Below, in pieces: positions 42,394 through 51,252 of a DNA stretch of 64,000 nt (its first letter is position 1; every line of letters starts with the position of its first letter). Origin of the DNA: Chitinophaga terrae (ex Kim and Jung 2007) (lineage in GTDB: Bacteria > Bacteroidota > Bacteroidia > Chitinophagales > Chitinophagaceae); assembly GCF_900107795.1 (NCBI RefSeq), contig NZ_FNRL01000006.1:229418-293417 (forward strand), in the 5' to 3' direction. The position numbers were made by a program, and so were the translations under genes. A model generated the notes under the pieces. The model saw only the letters and a list, made by a program, of their open reading frames with translations, did not search any database and was not told the DNA's origin.

Positions 42394-42913
42394 AAATAAT
42401 CTCTTTTGTCGGTTTTTGTTTTGATGATGATGTTGATTTAATAATTTTTATTAAAAACTAGTATTTATGACATAAAATTCAATAAAAACCTGAAATAATA
42501 AAATATTTGCAACAAAACTTAGCTTTTATTCACTAAAACCACAAAAAACTAGATAAAAATTAAAAAAAGAAGGGTTTATTGAAAATAAATAAACAGGTGG
42601 CGCAACAACTTCTCTATTCCCATGAAATAAAACAGCAGCGCGGCTTTCAGGCTGTTAAACCACACGATTTGAACTGCGCAATTATTGATTAGGAAATGAC
42701 AAAATCAGTAAACTCATTACTTCATTTTCTCTTAATTTTCTACCCTTACCACCAACTGGATAATTTAAATTAGCGTATTATATACGCTTCTTATTATCTT
42801 TAAACCACCAGTAAACCGCCTATGCTGCATGTATTGGCCATAACGTGGTTGCCCGGCCTGATTTTCATTTATTAACAACCGCGATTATATTTGTTCACTT
42901 AGTATTATCCACG
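42394..42913. other. AT-rich intergenic region between asnA and GH43 genes
   Basis: 520 bp without a supported gene. 42420-42600 is very AT-rich and has related pieces AAAAACTAGTATTTAT and AAAAACTAGATAAAAAT that could be regulator sites. A plus-strand promoter box lies at 42886-42893. No hairpin, RNA gene or mobile element was recognised. Confidence 0.5.
42886..42893 (+). promoter_or_regulatory. Promoter -7 box of GH43 gene
   Basis: TATATTTG, a TAnnTTTG-type box, 20 bp before the ATG at 42914. It supports that start rather than the in-frame one at 42845, which lies upstream of the box. Confidence 0.5.
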
Positions 42914-44056
42914 ATGAAAAGAACCATAAAACTCGCTCTTGCTGTTTCTCTGCTGGCTTTCTTATTTCCTTCAGGGAAATCGTTTGCACAACAGGGAACC
43001 TCTTACAAAAACCCGTTGCCCGTGAAATTTGGCGACCCTTATGTATTACGCACAAAAGGCAATAAGTACTATATGTATGGCACCGGGGGCGCTGCAAAAA
43101 ACGGGTTTGCCGCCTATTCCTCCACCGACCTGGTGAACTGGAAGGACGAAGGCCAGGTTTTCTATGCCTCCAATCCCAACGGATGGAGCGACTCCACTGC
43201 CGCCTGGAATGGTGCATACTGGGCGCCTGAAGTATACGAACACAAAGGCAAATACTATATGTTCTATAGCGCCCAATGGAAAGATAATCCCGGCAAAGAC
43301 CTGGAGAACTTCCGTATAGGCGTAGCAGTAGCCGACCAGCCCACCGGTCCGTTCATCGATCTCTATAGCAAACCGGTATTTGACCCGGGATATCCCGTCA
43401 TCGACGCTAATGTACTCTTCGATAAAAGCGGGAGGGTGTTCCTCTACTATTCCCGTTGCTGTTATAAACATCCTGTAGAAAGCGAAGTAGCCGATTGGGC
43501 GAGGAAACAAGGCTGGTATGATGCTATTGAAGAAAGCTGGGTATACGGCGTAGAACTGAAACCGGATTTCAGCGGTGTGATCGGAGCACCTGTATTGCTG
43601 CTCCGCCCTCCTGTAAAAATGGATGATAAGCAGGCCGAATGGGAAAGCCGCTCTGTTACCTCTAAAGAAGTGAATCGCCGCTGGACGGAAGGTTCTGTTA
43701 TCTTCAAAAAAGGAGATACCTACTATATGATGTATTCCGCTAATTATTTCGGAGGAAAAAATTACGCAGTAGGATACGCCACATCCAAAAGCCCGCTGGG
43801 CCCATTCACCAAAGCGGCCAATAACCCCGTGCTGCAAAAGAATACAGACAAAGGCGGCGTGGTTACTGGCACCGGACATAACAGCGTTACCTACTCGCCC
43901 GACGGCAAAGAAATGTTATGCGTATACCATGCACGTACCACCGCAACCGGCGACGAGCGCGTAGTATTCATTGACCGGATGAAAATACTCAAGAACGGGA
44001 CCCTGGTGGTGGAAGGACCTACCACTACAGCGCAATCAATCTCCGCAGGCAAATAA
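42914..44056 (+). CDS. GH43 glycoside hydrolase, secreted
   Basis: 380 residues from ATG 42914, with signal peptide MKRTIKLALAVSLLAFLFPS continuing to SFAQ. Five-bladed propeller pattern with the three GH43 acids: Asp41 in KFGDPYVLR, Asp164 in PVIDANVLFD, Glu259 in RRWTEGSVIF, and repeats such as AAYSSTDLVNWKDEG and KYYMFYSAQW. GH43 enzymes act on arabinose- or xylose-containing polysaccharides. Exported to the periplasm or surface; a single gene followed by a terminator. Confidence 0.93.
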   Translation: MKRTIKLALAVSLLAFLFPSGKSFAQQGTSYKNPLPVKFGDPYVLRTKGNKYYMYGTGGAAKNGFAAYSSTDLVNWKDEGQVFYASNPNGWSDSTAAWNGAYWAPEVYEHKGKYYMFYSAQWKDNPGKDLENFRIGVAVADQPTGPFIDLYSKPVFDPGYPVIDANVLFDKSGRVFLYYSRCCYKHPVESEVADWARKQGWYDAIEESWVYGVELKPDFSGVIGAPVLLLRPPVKMDDKQAEWESRSVTSKEVNRRWTEGSVIFKKGDTYYMMYSANYFGGKNYAVGYATSKSPLGPFTKAANNPVLQKNTDKGGVVTGTGHNSVTYSPDGKEMLCVYHARTTATGDERVVFIDRMKILKNGTLVVEGPTTTAQSISAGK

Positions 44057-44072
44057 TATAACGCTTAGCTAT

Positions 44073-44111
44073 AAACGCCGCCAGGTGAACAAGCCCGGCG
44101 GCGTTTGTTTT
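44073..44111 (+). terminator. Terminator of GH43 gene
   Basis: 10-bp stem AAACGCCGCC / GGCGGCGTTT (44073-44082 with 44097-44106), then GTTTTT. 16 bp past the stop. Confidence 0.85.
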
Positions 44112-44162
44112 TAGCTCCAAAAATGTAACTTGCGCTCATTGAAAAACTTCAACTACTGAACG

Positions 44163-44654
44163 ATGAGCGAGTACCCGAAAGAAATAGCCTTGTTCCAACA
44201 AACGCTTGGAAGCCTGAAAGGAATAGAAAACGTTTGCAGCGGAATTGACAACCTCGATGGAATAACTGCCGATGTATTAGGCAGCCCCGAACTGGCGCAC
44301 CTGCCTGTTGCCACATTGCGGAGAACAAATGGCGGCTTGCCCAATGAAGTGATGTTACAATTTGAATTTACCATAGATAGGTCTGCCGACAGCCTGCAAT
44401 CGTTGGAATTCCTGTCGTGGTTTTTCAGGGACCAGGCAAGAAGCGGGGAAAGATTACAACTGCGGACATTTGCATTGCCCCCTCAAACGCCTAACGGCAT
44501 ACAGTTAGGACAAACGCTGAAGTTTCATATAGATTATTTTATTGAAGACGCGCCGGATACGTTGCAGCCTATACTGGACAGGATAGCGAAAATAAACGGA
44601 TCGCTGGAGACGTTTATAAAGATCTATTCGCAAAATATTCAATTAACCCGTTAG
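44163..44654 (+). CDS. Hypothetical protein
   Basis: 163 residues, soluble, no signal peptide. The sequence mixes a helical N-terminus (YPKEIALFQQTLGSLKGIEN) with a beta-rich centre (VMLQFEFTIDRSADSLQSLE) and an amphipathic end. I do not recognise the family. The gene is flanked by a terminator upstream and a convergent methyltransferase 9 bp downstream, so it is probably a single-gene unit. Function unknown. Confidence 0.6.
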   Translation: MSEYPKEIALFQQTLGSLKGIENVCSGIDNLDGITADVLGSPELAHLPVATLRRTNGGLPNEVMLQFEFTIDRSADSLQSLEFLSWFFRDQARSGERLQLRTFALPPQTPNGIQLGQTLKFHIDYFIEDAPDTLQPILDRIAKINGSLETFIKIYSQNIQLTR

Positions 44655-44663
44655 CTCATTTTC

Positions 44664-45269
44664 TCATAATTCCAATTGTGCCAGCCACACGGTAGCATTC
44701 CCGCATTCGGGGTCATCCTCCGTGTATTGAAGAACGCGGAAATCATTGGCTTCCAGCAATGCCTTATACTCCCGTTTGTCCAGGGAACCATGATAGAGGT
44801 TAACGCCGCCATTCATTCCCCATGCTTCGCCATGTTCCTTCCCGGATGTGAACAGCAACAGGCCCTTATTCTTTAAGTGCATTTTGAAAATGAGGAACAT
44901 GGAGGGTTGGTCTTCCGGCGGCAGATGAAAAAAGCTATGCCATGCAATAAGGGCGTCAAACTGCTGGTTGAGCGATAGCTGCCTCATATCGGCCAGGCGG
45001 AGATCTGCCCGGGGAAGATTATGCCTGGCGATTTCCAGCATGCGGGAACTGGCATCTACGCCTGTTACCTGCAACCCTTGTTTTAAAAGGTAATCCATTA
45101 CCGGCATCCCTGTTCCGCAGCCCAGGTCAAGGACGGTCGCATTCCTGCGCGTGGTATTGATCAGCCTGTCAAGATATTTTTTCTCTATCAGGCTTTTGCC
45201 CCTGTTCTCTTCAAACCAGCCGGCTATCATGTTATAAGCTTCAAAAACCTTCTTCTTATCGCTTTGCAT
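44664..45269 (-). CDS. Class I SAM-dependent methyltransferase
   Basis: 201 residues. Glycine loop ATVLDLGCGTGMPVMDYLLK, acidic TGVDASSRMLEIARHNLPRA, and motif DALIAWHSFFHLPPEDQPSM; N-terminal DKKKVFEAYNMIAGWFEENR fits small-molecule methyltransferases of the UbiE/Methyltransf_25 group. Substrate unknown. It lies 18 bp downstream of the leucine-rich gene and is probably co-transcribed with it. Confidence 0.88.
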   Translation of the reverse strand: MQSDKKKVFEAYNMIAGWFEENRGKSLIEKKYLDRLINTTRRNATVLDLGCGTGMPVMDYLLKQGLQVTGVDASSRMLEIARHNLPRADLRLADMRQLSLNQQFDALIAWHSFFHLPPEDQPSMFLIFKMHLKNKGLLLFTSGKEHGEAWGMNGGVNLYHGSLDKREYKALLEANDFRVLQYTEDDPECGNATVWLAQLEL

Positions 45270-45287
45270 AGAATTACTGCTCCTGTT

Positions 45288-46238
45288 TTAGTGCGTAGGC
45301 GGTAACCTCCACCCTCTTTTTTCTGCTAATACTGCAAACTTACTATCGTCTTCTTCATTATTGAAAACAACATATACCTCGCTTAGCTTCGTCAATTGCT
45401 GCAGGCGTTCAAAGGCAGCAGCCGGTATCTTTACGGGCTCCGTGATCTGCAGCAGTGTCAGGTTATGCAATGCCAGGATACCTTCCATATCCGCAAACTC
45501 CGGCGTATTCACCAGGCATAGGCTTTTTAAACCCAGCGGGTTTGCGAGCGCGGGCACCTTAACCAGTTTCTTCGTATAGCCGATTGACAGGTGCTGCAGA
45601 ACGGGCAGATCGGCAAGAAAATCAAAAGCCTCGATCCCCCTGGCATAGTAACATTCAAAGGAAATTAAATTGGGAAATAACGCGCTTAGTTTATGCTGCT
45701 GCTTTAGTGTATTCGTAACAGATAGATCTATCATATGCTTGTTGGGCGTAAGCTGTCCCAGGTCCAACGTTGCGACCTTCAGCCGTTCCAGCCGCCCGAG
45801 ATTATTGACAAATTCTACTTGCTTCCTTCCCGACAAACCGTATTCCAGCTCCAGTTCTCTCAGCCCGGTAGCCTGCCGGATAGGCTGCAGGCTGATATCT
45901 TTCCTGTAAAATCCTTTCAGTTCAAAAGATTCCAGCTTCGTTAGCCCCGACAACAGATCAATGTTTTGCAGCCGGTGGGTCGACAAAGCCAGCAAAGCCA
46001 GGCGAGTCACTTTCTCCAACGCCTGTACGATCTGCAGGTTGGTAAGTTTATCGGGGCTTCCGGTAACTGCCGGATCAAGTATGACCACAATTTTTATATC
46101 CGAATTTTCATCCAGCATCCTGGCGATCTCGTTCAATTTATCTTTCTCAATAACATTTTCAATCGAAACCGAAAGTACCCGCCTGCCATCAATTGCTTCC
46201 AGATCACTGACACTTAATTTATTTGCATTTAAAATCAT
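45288..46238 (-). CDS. Leucine-rich-repeat-like protein
   Basis: 316 residues, soluble, no signal peptide. Imperfect leucine-rich turns are visible: LTKLESFELKGFYRKDISLQ, TGLRELELEYGLSGRKQVE, LPVLQHLSIGYTKKLVKVPA, GLKSLCLVNTPEFADMEGIL, HNLTLLQITEPVKIPAAAFE. LRR folds usually bind other proteins. The N-terminal 50 residues are not repetitive. Function unknown; co-directional with the methyltransferase 18 bp downstream. Confidence 0.7.
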   Translation of the reverse strand: MILNANKLSVSDLEAIDGRRVLSVSIENVIEKDKLNEIARMLDENSDIKIVVILDPAVTGSPDKLTNLQIVQALEKVTRLALLALSTHRLQNIDLLSGLTKLESFELKGFYRKDISLQPIRQATGLRELELEYGLSGRKQVEFVNNLGRLERLKVATLDLGQLTPNKHMIDLSVTNTLKQQHKLSALFPNLISFECYYARGIEAFDFLADLPVLQHLSIGYTKKLVKVPALANPLGLKSLCLVNTPEFADMEGILALHNLTLLQITEPVKIPAAAFERLQQLTKLSEVYVVFNNEEDDSKFAVLAEKRGWRLPPTH

Positions 46239-46414
46239 CGTTGGCTGTATTTTGGTTTATATTCTCCTGAAATCTTTTCTTACCTGTTTGAAGTCTATCA
46301 ATATTGGTTCCAGTTCTTTTCCTTCGCCGGGCGCAATAAACTGAGCCGTATCCTACCGCTTTTCTGAACAAAAGAAGCTGTAAACAGTGCTCGCAGTATG
46401 GCCGTTAAAAAAAA

Positions 46415-46582
46415 TCATTTTGTTTTTATCCGCATAAGCATTGACCAAAAGATATAAAGTGAAATGCTGATAAATCCATTTCCTATTACAAGCGGCAACC
46501 AGGAAGAAACGGACAAGTAGTACTTATATACGATTGTTAGCAAAAGACAGATTAACAAAACTATCCTAATAGTTTCCGGCAC
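46415..46582 (-). CDS. Possible small two-helix membrane protein
   Basis: A 55-residue reading frame with GTG start at 46582 and TGA stop at 46415. The sequence has two hydrophobic stretches (about 5-19, IRIVLLICLLLTIVY; about 29-49, LPLVIGNGFISISLYIFW) and a basic end RIKTK, which fits a small inner-membrane protein. It lies in the 400-bp gap between the LytTR regulator and the leucine-rich gene; the rest of the gap holds only a weak fragment (46257-46352). The start codon and expression are uncertain. Confidence 0.4.
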   Translation of the reverse strand: MPETIRIVLLICLLLTIVYKYYLSVSSWLPLVIGNGFISISLYIFWSMLMRIKTK

Positions 46583-46638
46583 ATCATTACTTTATATAGC
46601 GAACCTGTACTCCCGGTTGAAAGTTATAAAAAAATATT

Positions 46639-47394
46639 TTATTGAAATGCTTTTAAGAGGCTGTCTTTATAGGCTGGAGATACCTCAACCTCTGTTCCAT
46701 CGTTCAGGCTTACATACCCGCCGGCGCCTTTATGATACGACTGTACGTAAAGAATATTGATGATATGGGACTTATGGACACGTACAAACGGATGAGGCAA
46801 CATCTCCGAAAAATGTTTCAGGAAACGGCAGACCATTTTTTTAGTACCGTTTGTTAAATAGACATCTGTAAAATTTCCGTTCCCCCGTAAACGTATGATC
46901 TCATTCATCTTCACCACATCAAACCCATCGAGGGTTGGCAGTATCACCTGCTGCATACCGGGATTGCTTTCCCTGGCATTTTCCATAATGATCCGGTTCC
47001 TGTTTAGCCAGTGTTTCTGCTGCAGTTGCTGCTGTACTTTATTTACAGCCAGTATCAGTTCTTCTATGCTAACGGGTTTAAGAAGATAATAGGCCGCGCT
47101 CTGGTTCAGCGCCCTCAGCGAATATTCAGAGAATGCGGTTACAAAAATGGTTTCAAACTGCAGATCCTGGCATCCTTCCAGTACATCAAAGGCATTGCCG
47201 AAAGGCATTTCCACATCCAGGAATACCAGTTGCGGCTGCAGTTCATGCAGGAGCTGAATGGCTTCCCTGCTGTTTTGCGCTGTGCCTGTCACCTCAACCT
47301 GCGGACAAAATTTCCGGAGGTAATTCTGCAAGGCAACGGTAGCTGCAGCCTCGTCTTCAACGATCACTGAAGTTATTTTTCCTGTTAAGATCAT
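46639..47394 (-). CDS. LytTR-family response regulator
   Basis: 251 residues. Receiver domain 1-125 with acidic pocket VIVEDE (10-15), phospho-acceptor Asp60 in LVFLDVEMP and Lys in LLKPVSIEELI. C-terminal LytTR DNA-binding domain (about 150-251): VVKMNEIIRLRGNGNFTDVY, FVRVHKSHIINILYV. It is the partner of the histidine kinase whose gene overlaps it by 38 bp, giving a LytS/LytR-like system. Targets are unknown. Confidence 0.93.
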   Translation of the reverse strand: MILTGKITSVIVEDEAAATVALQNYLRKFCPQVEVTGTAQNSREAIQLLHELQPQLVFLDVEMPFGNAFDVLEGCQDLQFETIFVTAFSEYSLRALNQSAAYYLLKPVSIEELILAVNKVQQQLQQKHWLNRNRIIMENARESNPGMQQVILPTLDGFDVVKMNEIIRLRGNGNFTDVYLTNGTKKMVCRFLKHFSEMLPHPFVRVHKSHIINILYVQSYHKGAGGYVSLNDGTEVEVSPAYKDSLLKAFQ

Positions 47395-49186
47395 GCTTAT
47401 TCATTAATGGAAGTCGCAGCATCACCTTTGTTCCGGTAACGCTATCATTTGTTATTTCCTGCATCTCCAATCCGATGTGAAGATGATAGATATCGTTCAA
47501 TAAATTAATCCGCTCCCTGGTATTTGTCAGGCCCCGCGACTGGTGTTCCCGCTGGTGAAACGTTTTTAGTTCCTGGCTTTTTGCCAACCCGATACCATCA
47601 TCTTCTACTACTACCAGTATCGACTGTCCTTCTTTCCGGAAGCTGACATGAAGCAATCCTCTCGTGTCTTTATACCGCAATCCATGCCATACAGCGTTCT
47701 CCAGGTGCGGCTGTATCAGCATGTTCGGGATCATTACAGTATCCGGGTCCAGGGCTTCATCTATTTCCAGTATGTATACAAATTTATCGCTGAACCGCAA
47801 TTGTTCCAGGTCCAGGTATCTTCTTAACTGCTCCGCTTCTACGGCCAATGAAACAAAGTCCTTGTTCGAGTGCTCCATTACATTCCTCATCAGGCCCGAG
47901 TACGAGGTTAGATACTTGTTGGCTTCCACTTCATTGTTTTCCGCAATATACTGGTTTACGCTATTCAGGCTGTTAAAGATAAAATGCGGGTTCATTTCGC
48001 GGCGCAGCGACTGCAGGGCGATCTTCTTGTTCTTAACCTTTATAGCCCGCAGGGAGCGTATAATGAACAACAACAGTATCACCATTGCCAGTACAAACGC
48101 TATCAGGAAATAATTAAGCTTATTCTGGTTATTGATCAACGCCAGCTGCAGGGCTTTTTCCCTTTCCAGGTCTTTGATCTTCCCTTCTGTAATATCAAAA
48201 AGACTGGCATCCACCAGGGAGCTGTCGGTCCGGATAAGGGAATCGAGGTTTTGCAGGAAATCGTCGTAACGCCTGAGCGCCATTGCCTCCTGCCGTTGCT
48301 GTTTATAATACCGGGTTAACGCCAGCAGGCAATCTTTGGCCCTGGAAGTATTGCTGCTCCTGAGAGCGAGCTTGTATGCTTCTTCCAGCAACTGCCCGGT
48401 TTTGTCGGGCTGCCGGCGGGTCGAGTATAAATGCGCCAGTTCCCTGATCTGGCTGATCTGCAGATCAATATTATTATCTGTTTTTGCCTTTTCAAGGATG
48501 GCTTCATTGCTGCGAATGGCTTCATCTATGTTGTTATCTGCCACATAAGCGCTGGAGATCTTTTTGCTGATTTCAGTTATATCGGCTGTTTTATCACTTT
48601 TTTCTATCGCCTTTTTATAGCTGGCAATGGCGTCTGTTTTATTATCTTCTGCCAGCAGGCTGTTTCCCAGTTGTTTGTAGGCGTCTGCCGCCTCGGCTGT
48701 TTTTCCTTCCTTTTCAAAAATATTGATGTTGGATTGCGCGTAACCTGTTTGCTTCCGGGGATCGCCGGAATTCAGCAAGCGGTTGGCATCATTATAATTG
48801 GCCTGTTCCTGGCTGCGATCGAACGACAGCTCACCTGCTGTTTTATAATTACTGATGGCAGTAGCGATCTTGTTCTGCTGTTCCTGGACCTTTGCCAGGG
48901 CACGGGCTGCCGGGGCCGCATTGGCGTGGTTTAAACGGGTATAGATATCCAGGGCTTTTTTCAGGTACTCTTCCGCTTTCCCGTATTCCTTTTTTTCTAT
49001 AAGCTCGGTCGCCAGGGTTTCGTAGTCTGCAGCCGTTTGCAGTTCATTATCGTCTTTAGACAATGACTTTGTGAGGTTCCTGGCGGCTTTAGACACAGGT
49101 GTCCCTATCTTCTTCTGCGCAGCAACACTGCCTCCCAGGCACAACAGTATAAACAAGATAAGTATATTAAAGCTATAACGTGTCAT
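47357..49186 (-). CDS. TPR-containing sensor histidine kinase (LytS-like)
   Basis: 609 residues from ATG 49186 (MTRYSFNILI; ATG 49192 is equally possible, the longer reading from 49267 unlikely). Signal peptide, then periplasmic TPR repeats (about 50-330, YGKAEEYLKKALDIYTRL and similar), a membrane helix (YFLIAFVLAMVILLLFIIRS), the His_kinase domain with QSLRREMNPHFIFNSLNSVN (His near 400), and HATPase_c with VVVEDDGIGLAKSQE. Typical of Bacteroidota. It should phosphorylate the response regulator encoded next. Confidence 0.92.
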   Translation of the reverse strand: MTRYSFNILILFILLCLGGSVAAQKKIGTPVSKAARNLTKSLSKDDNELQTAADYETLATELIEKKEYGKAEEYLKKALDIYTRLNHANAAPAARALAKVQEQQNKIATAISNYKTAGELSFDRSQEQANYNDANRLLNSGDPRKQTGYAQSNINIFEKEGKTAEAADAYKQLGNSLLAEDNKTDAIASYKKAIEKSDKTADITEISKKISSAYVADNNIDEAIRSNEAILEKAKTDNNIDLQISQIRELAHLYSTRRQPDKTGQLLEEAYKLALRSSNTSRAKDCLLALTRYYKQQRQEAMALRRYDDFLQNLDSLIRTDSSLVDASLFDITEGKIKDLEREKALQLALINNQNKLNYFLIAFVLAMVILLLFIIRSLRAIKVKNKKIALQSLRREMNPHFIFNSLNSVNQYIAENNEVEANKYLTSYSGLMRNVMEHSNKDFVSLAVEAEQLRRYLDLEQLRFSDKFVYILEIDEALDPDTVMIPNMLIQPHLENAVWHGLRYKDTRGLLHVSFRKEGQSILVVVEDDGIGLAKSQELKTFHQREHQSRGLTNTRERINLLNDIYHLHIGLEMQEITNDSVTGTKVMLRLPLMNKHDLNRKNNFSDR

Positions 49187-49329
49187 ACACATTGATTCAG
49201 TTGCAAAGTACGTTTTTTCGGAACGGTTTGGCGAGCCTTTCACCCATTCAAACCAGCATTTCACCAAGTGGAGCTTTTATCGTCATCTGAAGCAGGTACT
49301 TTCATAGCGTCATCTTAACTCAAGTATTT

Positions 49330-50538
49330 ATGAAAGCTACATTCATCGCCGGACTCGGTCTGGTACTGGCATCAGGTTTCCTGGCCTGGAACTATGCACC
49401 TGTACAAAAGTACCGGGAAAAAGAAAGCCAACAGTTTACGACGTCCGCTCCTTCCGCCCCCTCTGTACGTCCGGCTGCCGCTACGGCCAAAGATAACACG
49501 CGCATACAGGTTGCCCTCCTGCTGGATACTTCCAACAGCATGGATGGACTGATAGACCAGGCCAAATCGAGGCTCTGGAATATTATCAATACGCTTACAA
49601 CTTTGAAATACCAGGGTAAGACGCCCGTAATTGAAATTGCCTTGTACGAATACGGTAATGATGGTCTTTCGCCCAGGGAAAATTTCATCAGGCAGGTAGT
49701 GCCGCTGACCACCGACCTGGACCTGATCTCTGAAAAATTGTTCGCCCTCCGGACCAATGGCGGAGAAGAGTTTTGCGGCGCAGTTATCAAATCGGCCGTG
49801 AACGCGCTCGAATGGGGCCATAACGAAGCCGATATGAAACTGATCTATATTGCCGGCAATGAACCATTTAACCAGGGAAGGGTCAATTACGCTACGGCCG
49901 TTGGAGAAGCAGTGGATAAACAGATATATGTCAACACTATTTTCTGTGGAAATAAAAGAGAAGGTATTACTACTAAATGGAAAGAAGGGGCAGACAGGGG
50001 ACGTGGTAAATACTTCAACATCGACTCCGACAGGAAAGTAGATTTTATTGAAACGCCTTACGACAACCAGATCGAAGCTTATAATACAAAGGTGAACGAT
50101 ACCTATATCGGTTACGGTTCATATGGTTTGGCAAAAAAACAGAACCAGGTATTACAGGATGCAAACGCCAAGTCTGTTTCCAAAGCCAATTCGGTAGAAC
50201 GTTATGTGAGCAAATCCAAAACGGTTTATAAGAATGAGAGCTGGGACCTGGTAGATCTGAGCAAACAGGATCCCGCTGTGTTGAAAAAGATCAGCAAGAA
50301 CCAATTGCCTAAAGAGCTGCAGGATAAAACAGATGCCGAGATCAGGAAGATAGTGGAAGAGAAAAGCAAAGAAAGAGAGACTATTCAAAAAGAGATGGCG
50401 GTATTGGCAAGGAAACGGCAGCAATATATTGATGAAGCTATCAGGAAAAGCCCCAAGGGAGCTGATGACCTGGGAACCGCTATCAGTAAGTCCATCGTTG
50501 AGTTTGCGGCCACAAAAGGATATACCGCCGAGAAATGA
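49330..50538 (+). CDS. vWA-domain protein, membrane-anchored or secreted
   Basis: 402 residues. An N-terminal hydrophobic segment (MKATFIAGLGLVLASGFLAW) acts as signal or anchor; the vWA domain (about 58-250) has MIDAS DxSxS in LLLDTSNSMDG (Asp66, Ser68, Ser70), binding Mg. The C-terminal ~150 residues are charged and coiled-coil-like (EIRKIVEEKSKERETIQKEM, VLARKRQQYIDEAI). Function unknown; vWA domains usually mediate protein contacts. A single gene, divergent from the histidine kinase. Confidence 0.85.
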   Translation: MKATFIAGLGLVLASGFLAWNYAPVQKYREKESQQFTTSAPSAPSVRPAAATAKDNTRIQVALLLDTSNSMDGLIDQAKSRLWNIINTLTTLKYQGKTPVIEIALYEYGNDGLSPRENFIRQVVPLTTDLDLISEKLFALRTNGGEEFCGAVIKSAVNALEWGHNEADMKLIYIAGNEPFNQGRVNYATAVGEAVDKQIYVNTIFCGNKREGITTKWKEGADRGRGKYFNIDSDRKVDFIETPYDNQIEAYNTKVNDTYIGYGSYGLAKKQNQVLQDANAKSVSKANSVERYVSKSKTVYKNESWDLVDLSKQDPAVLKKISKNQLPKELQDKTDAEIRKIVEEKSKERETIQKEMAVLARKRQQYIDEAIRKSPKGADDLGTAISKSIVEFAATKGYTAEK

Positions 50539-50563
50539 TCTTTCCCCCGATCATGTTAACACC

Positions 50564-50598
50564 AAAAAAAGCCGCATTAACATTAGAGTTAATGCGGC
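50564..50598 (-). terminator. Terminator of DinB gene
   Basis: Perfect 11-bp stem GCCGCATTAAC / GTTAATGCGGC (50571-50581 and 50588-50598) followed on the minus strand by TTTTTTT. 22 bp past the DinB-protein stop and also just beyond the convergent vWA gene. Confidence 0.85.
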
Positions 50599-50620
50599 AA
50601 TTCGTTAGGGGAACGAGGGG

Positions 50621-51124
50621 TTATTTTCCTCCCATCTCTTCGTAGGTAGGCCCATACATACCCGGCACTTTATTCCCCGTAGCCCGCAGGTAAACGATCA
50701 TTTCCCCACGATGATGGTAAATATGGTTAAACAGGAAACTCCTTGCCACTATACCTTTGGGCAGTGGTCCAAGCACTGTACGTTCGCCTGCCTTCATCGT
50801 CCAGGGACGCTGCATATCTTCATCAGTGGTTTGCTGTAAAGCAGCCCTGGCTTTCTCTACATTCTCTTCAAACAACCGCAGCGTTGCTTCTATGTTGTCG
50901 GGGTCGCCGCGTTCCAGCTTGTCGGCTACAATGTCGTATACATCTTTTCTGAGAGTGCCTGCATACCAATGGTAGATAGTGGCAATGTGCTGGGCCAGTT
51001 CTCCCATTGTCCATGATACAGGTGAAGGTTTGTATTGGATATCTTTTGCGGGAACGGCTTGTAACAGTTTACGGGTACTGTTGACCTCATTCTCAAATTC
51101 AGCAGTTAAAGCGTGGATAGACAT
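50621..51124 (-). CDS. DinB-family protein
   Basis: 167 residues, four-helix DinB/YfiT-like fold. The metal-binding histidines fit the family: WTMGELAQHIATIYHWY (first His) and FLFNHIYHHRGEMIVYL (the HxxHHRGE pair). It is probably a thiol-dependent transferase or metal hydrolase; DinB proteins of this size include bacillithiol transferases. Single gene with its own terminator. Confidence 0.9.
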   Translation of the reverse strand: MSIHALTAEFENEVNSTRKLLQAVPAKDIQYKPSPVSWTMGELAQHIATIYHWYAGTLRKDVYDIVADKLERGDPDNIEATLRLFEENVEKARAALQQTTDEDMQRPWTMKAGERTVLGPLPKGIVARSFLFNHIYHHRGEMIVYLRATGNKVPGMYGPTYEEMGGK

Positions 51125-51191
51125 GGTGGTAATTTTTTTGGCGAATATAAGGAATTTGAGAAAGGTATATTGACCATGCGGGTATTAACAA

Positions 51192-51221
51192 ACAGAGCCC
51201 CCCTGCTACGGGCGGCCCTGT
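51192..51221 (-). terminator. Terminator of the 51-60 kb operon
   Basis: 12-bp stem with one mismatch and one G-U pair (51192-51203 with 51210-51221), loop of 6, then TTTGTT on the minus strand. 31 bp past the end of the hydrolase gene. Confidence 0.65.
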
Positions 51222-51252
51222 TATTATGTTCATAGTTCCAGAGAGAGAGATC

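Noticed and set aside
43046..43879. Minus-strand open frame opposite the GH43 gene
   Set aside because: The GH43 catalytic acids and propeller repeats fix the coding strand.
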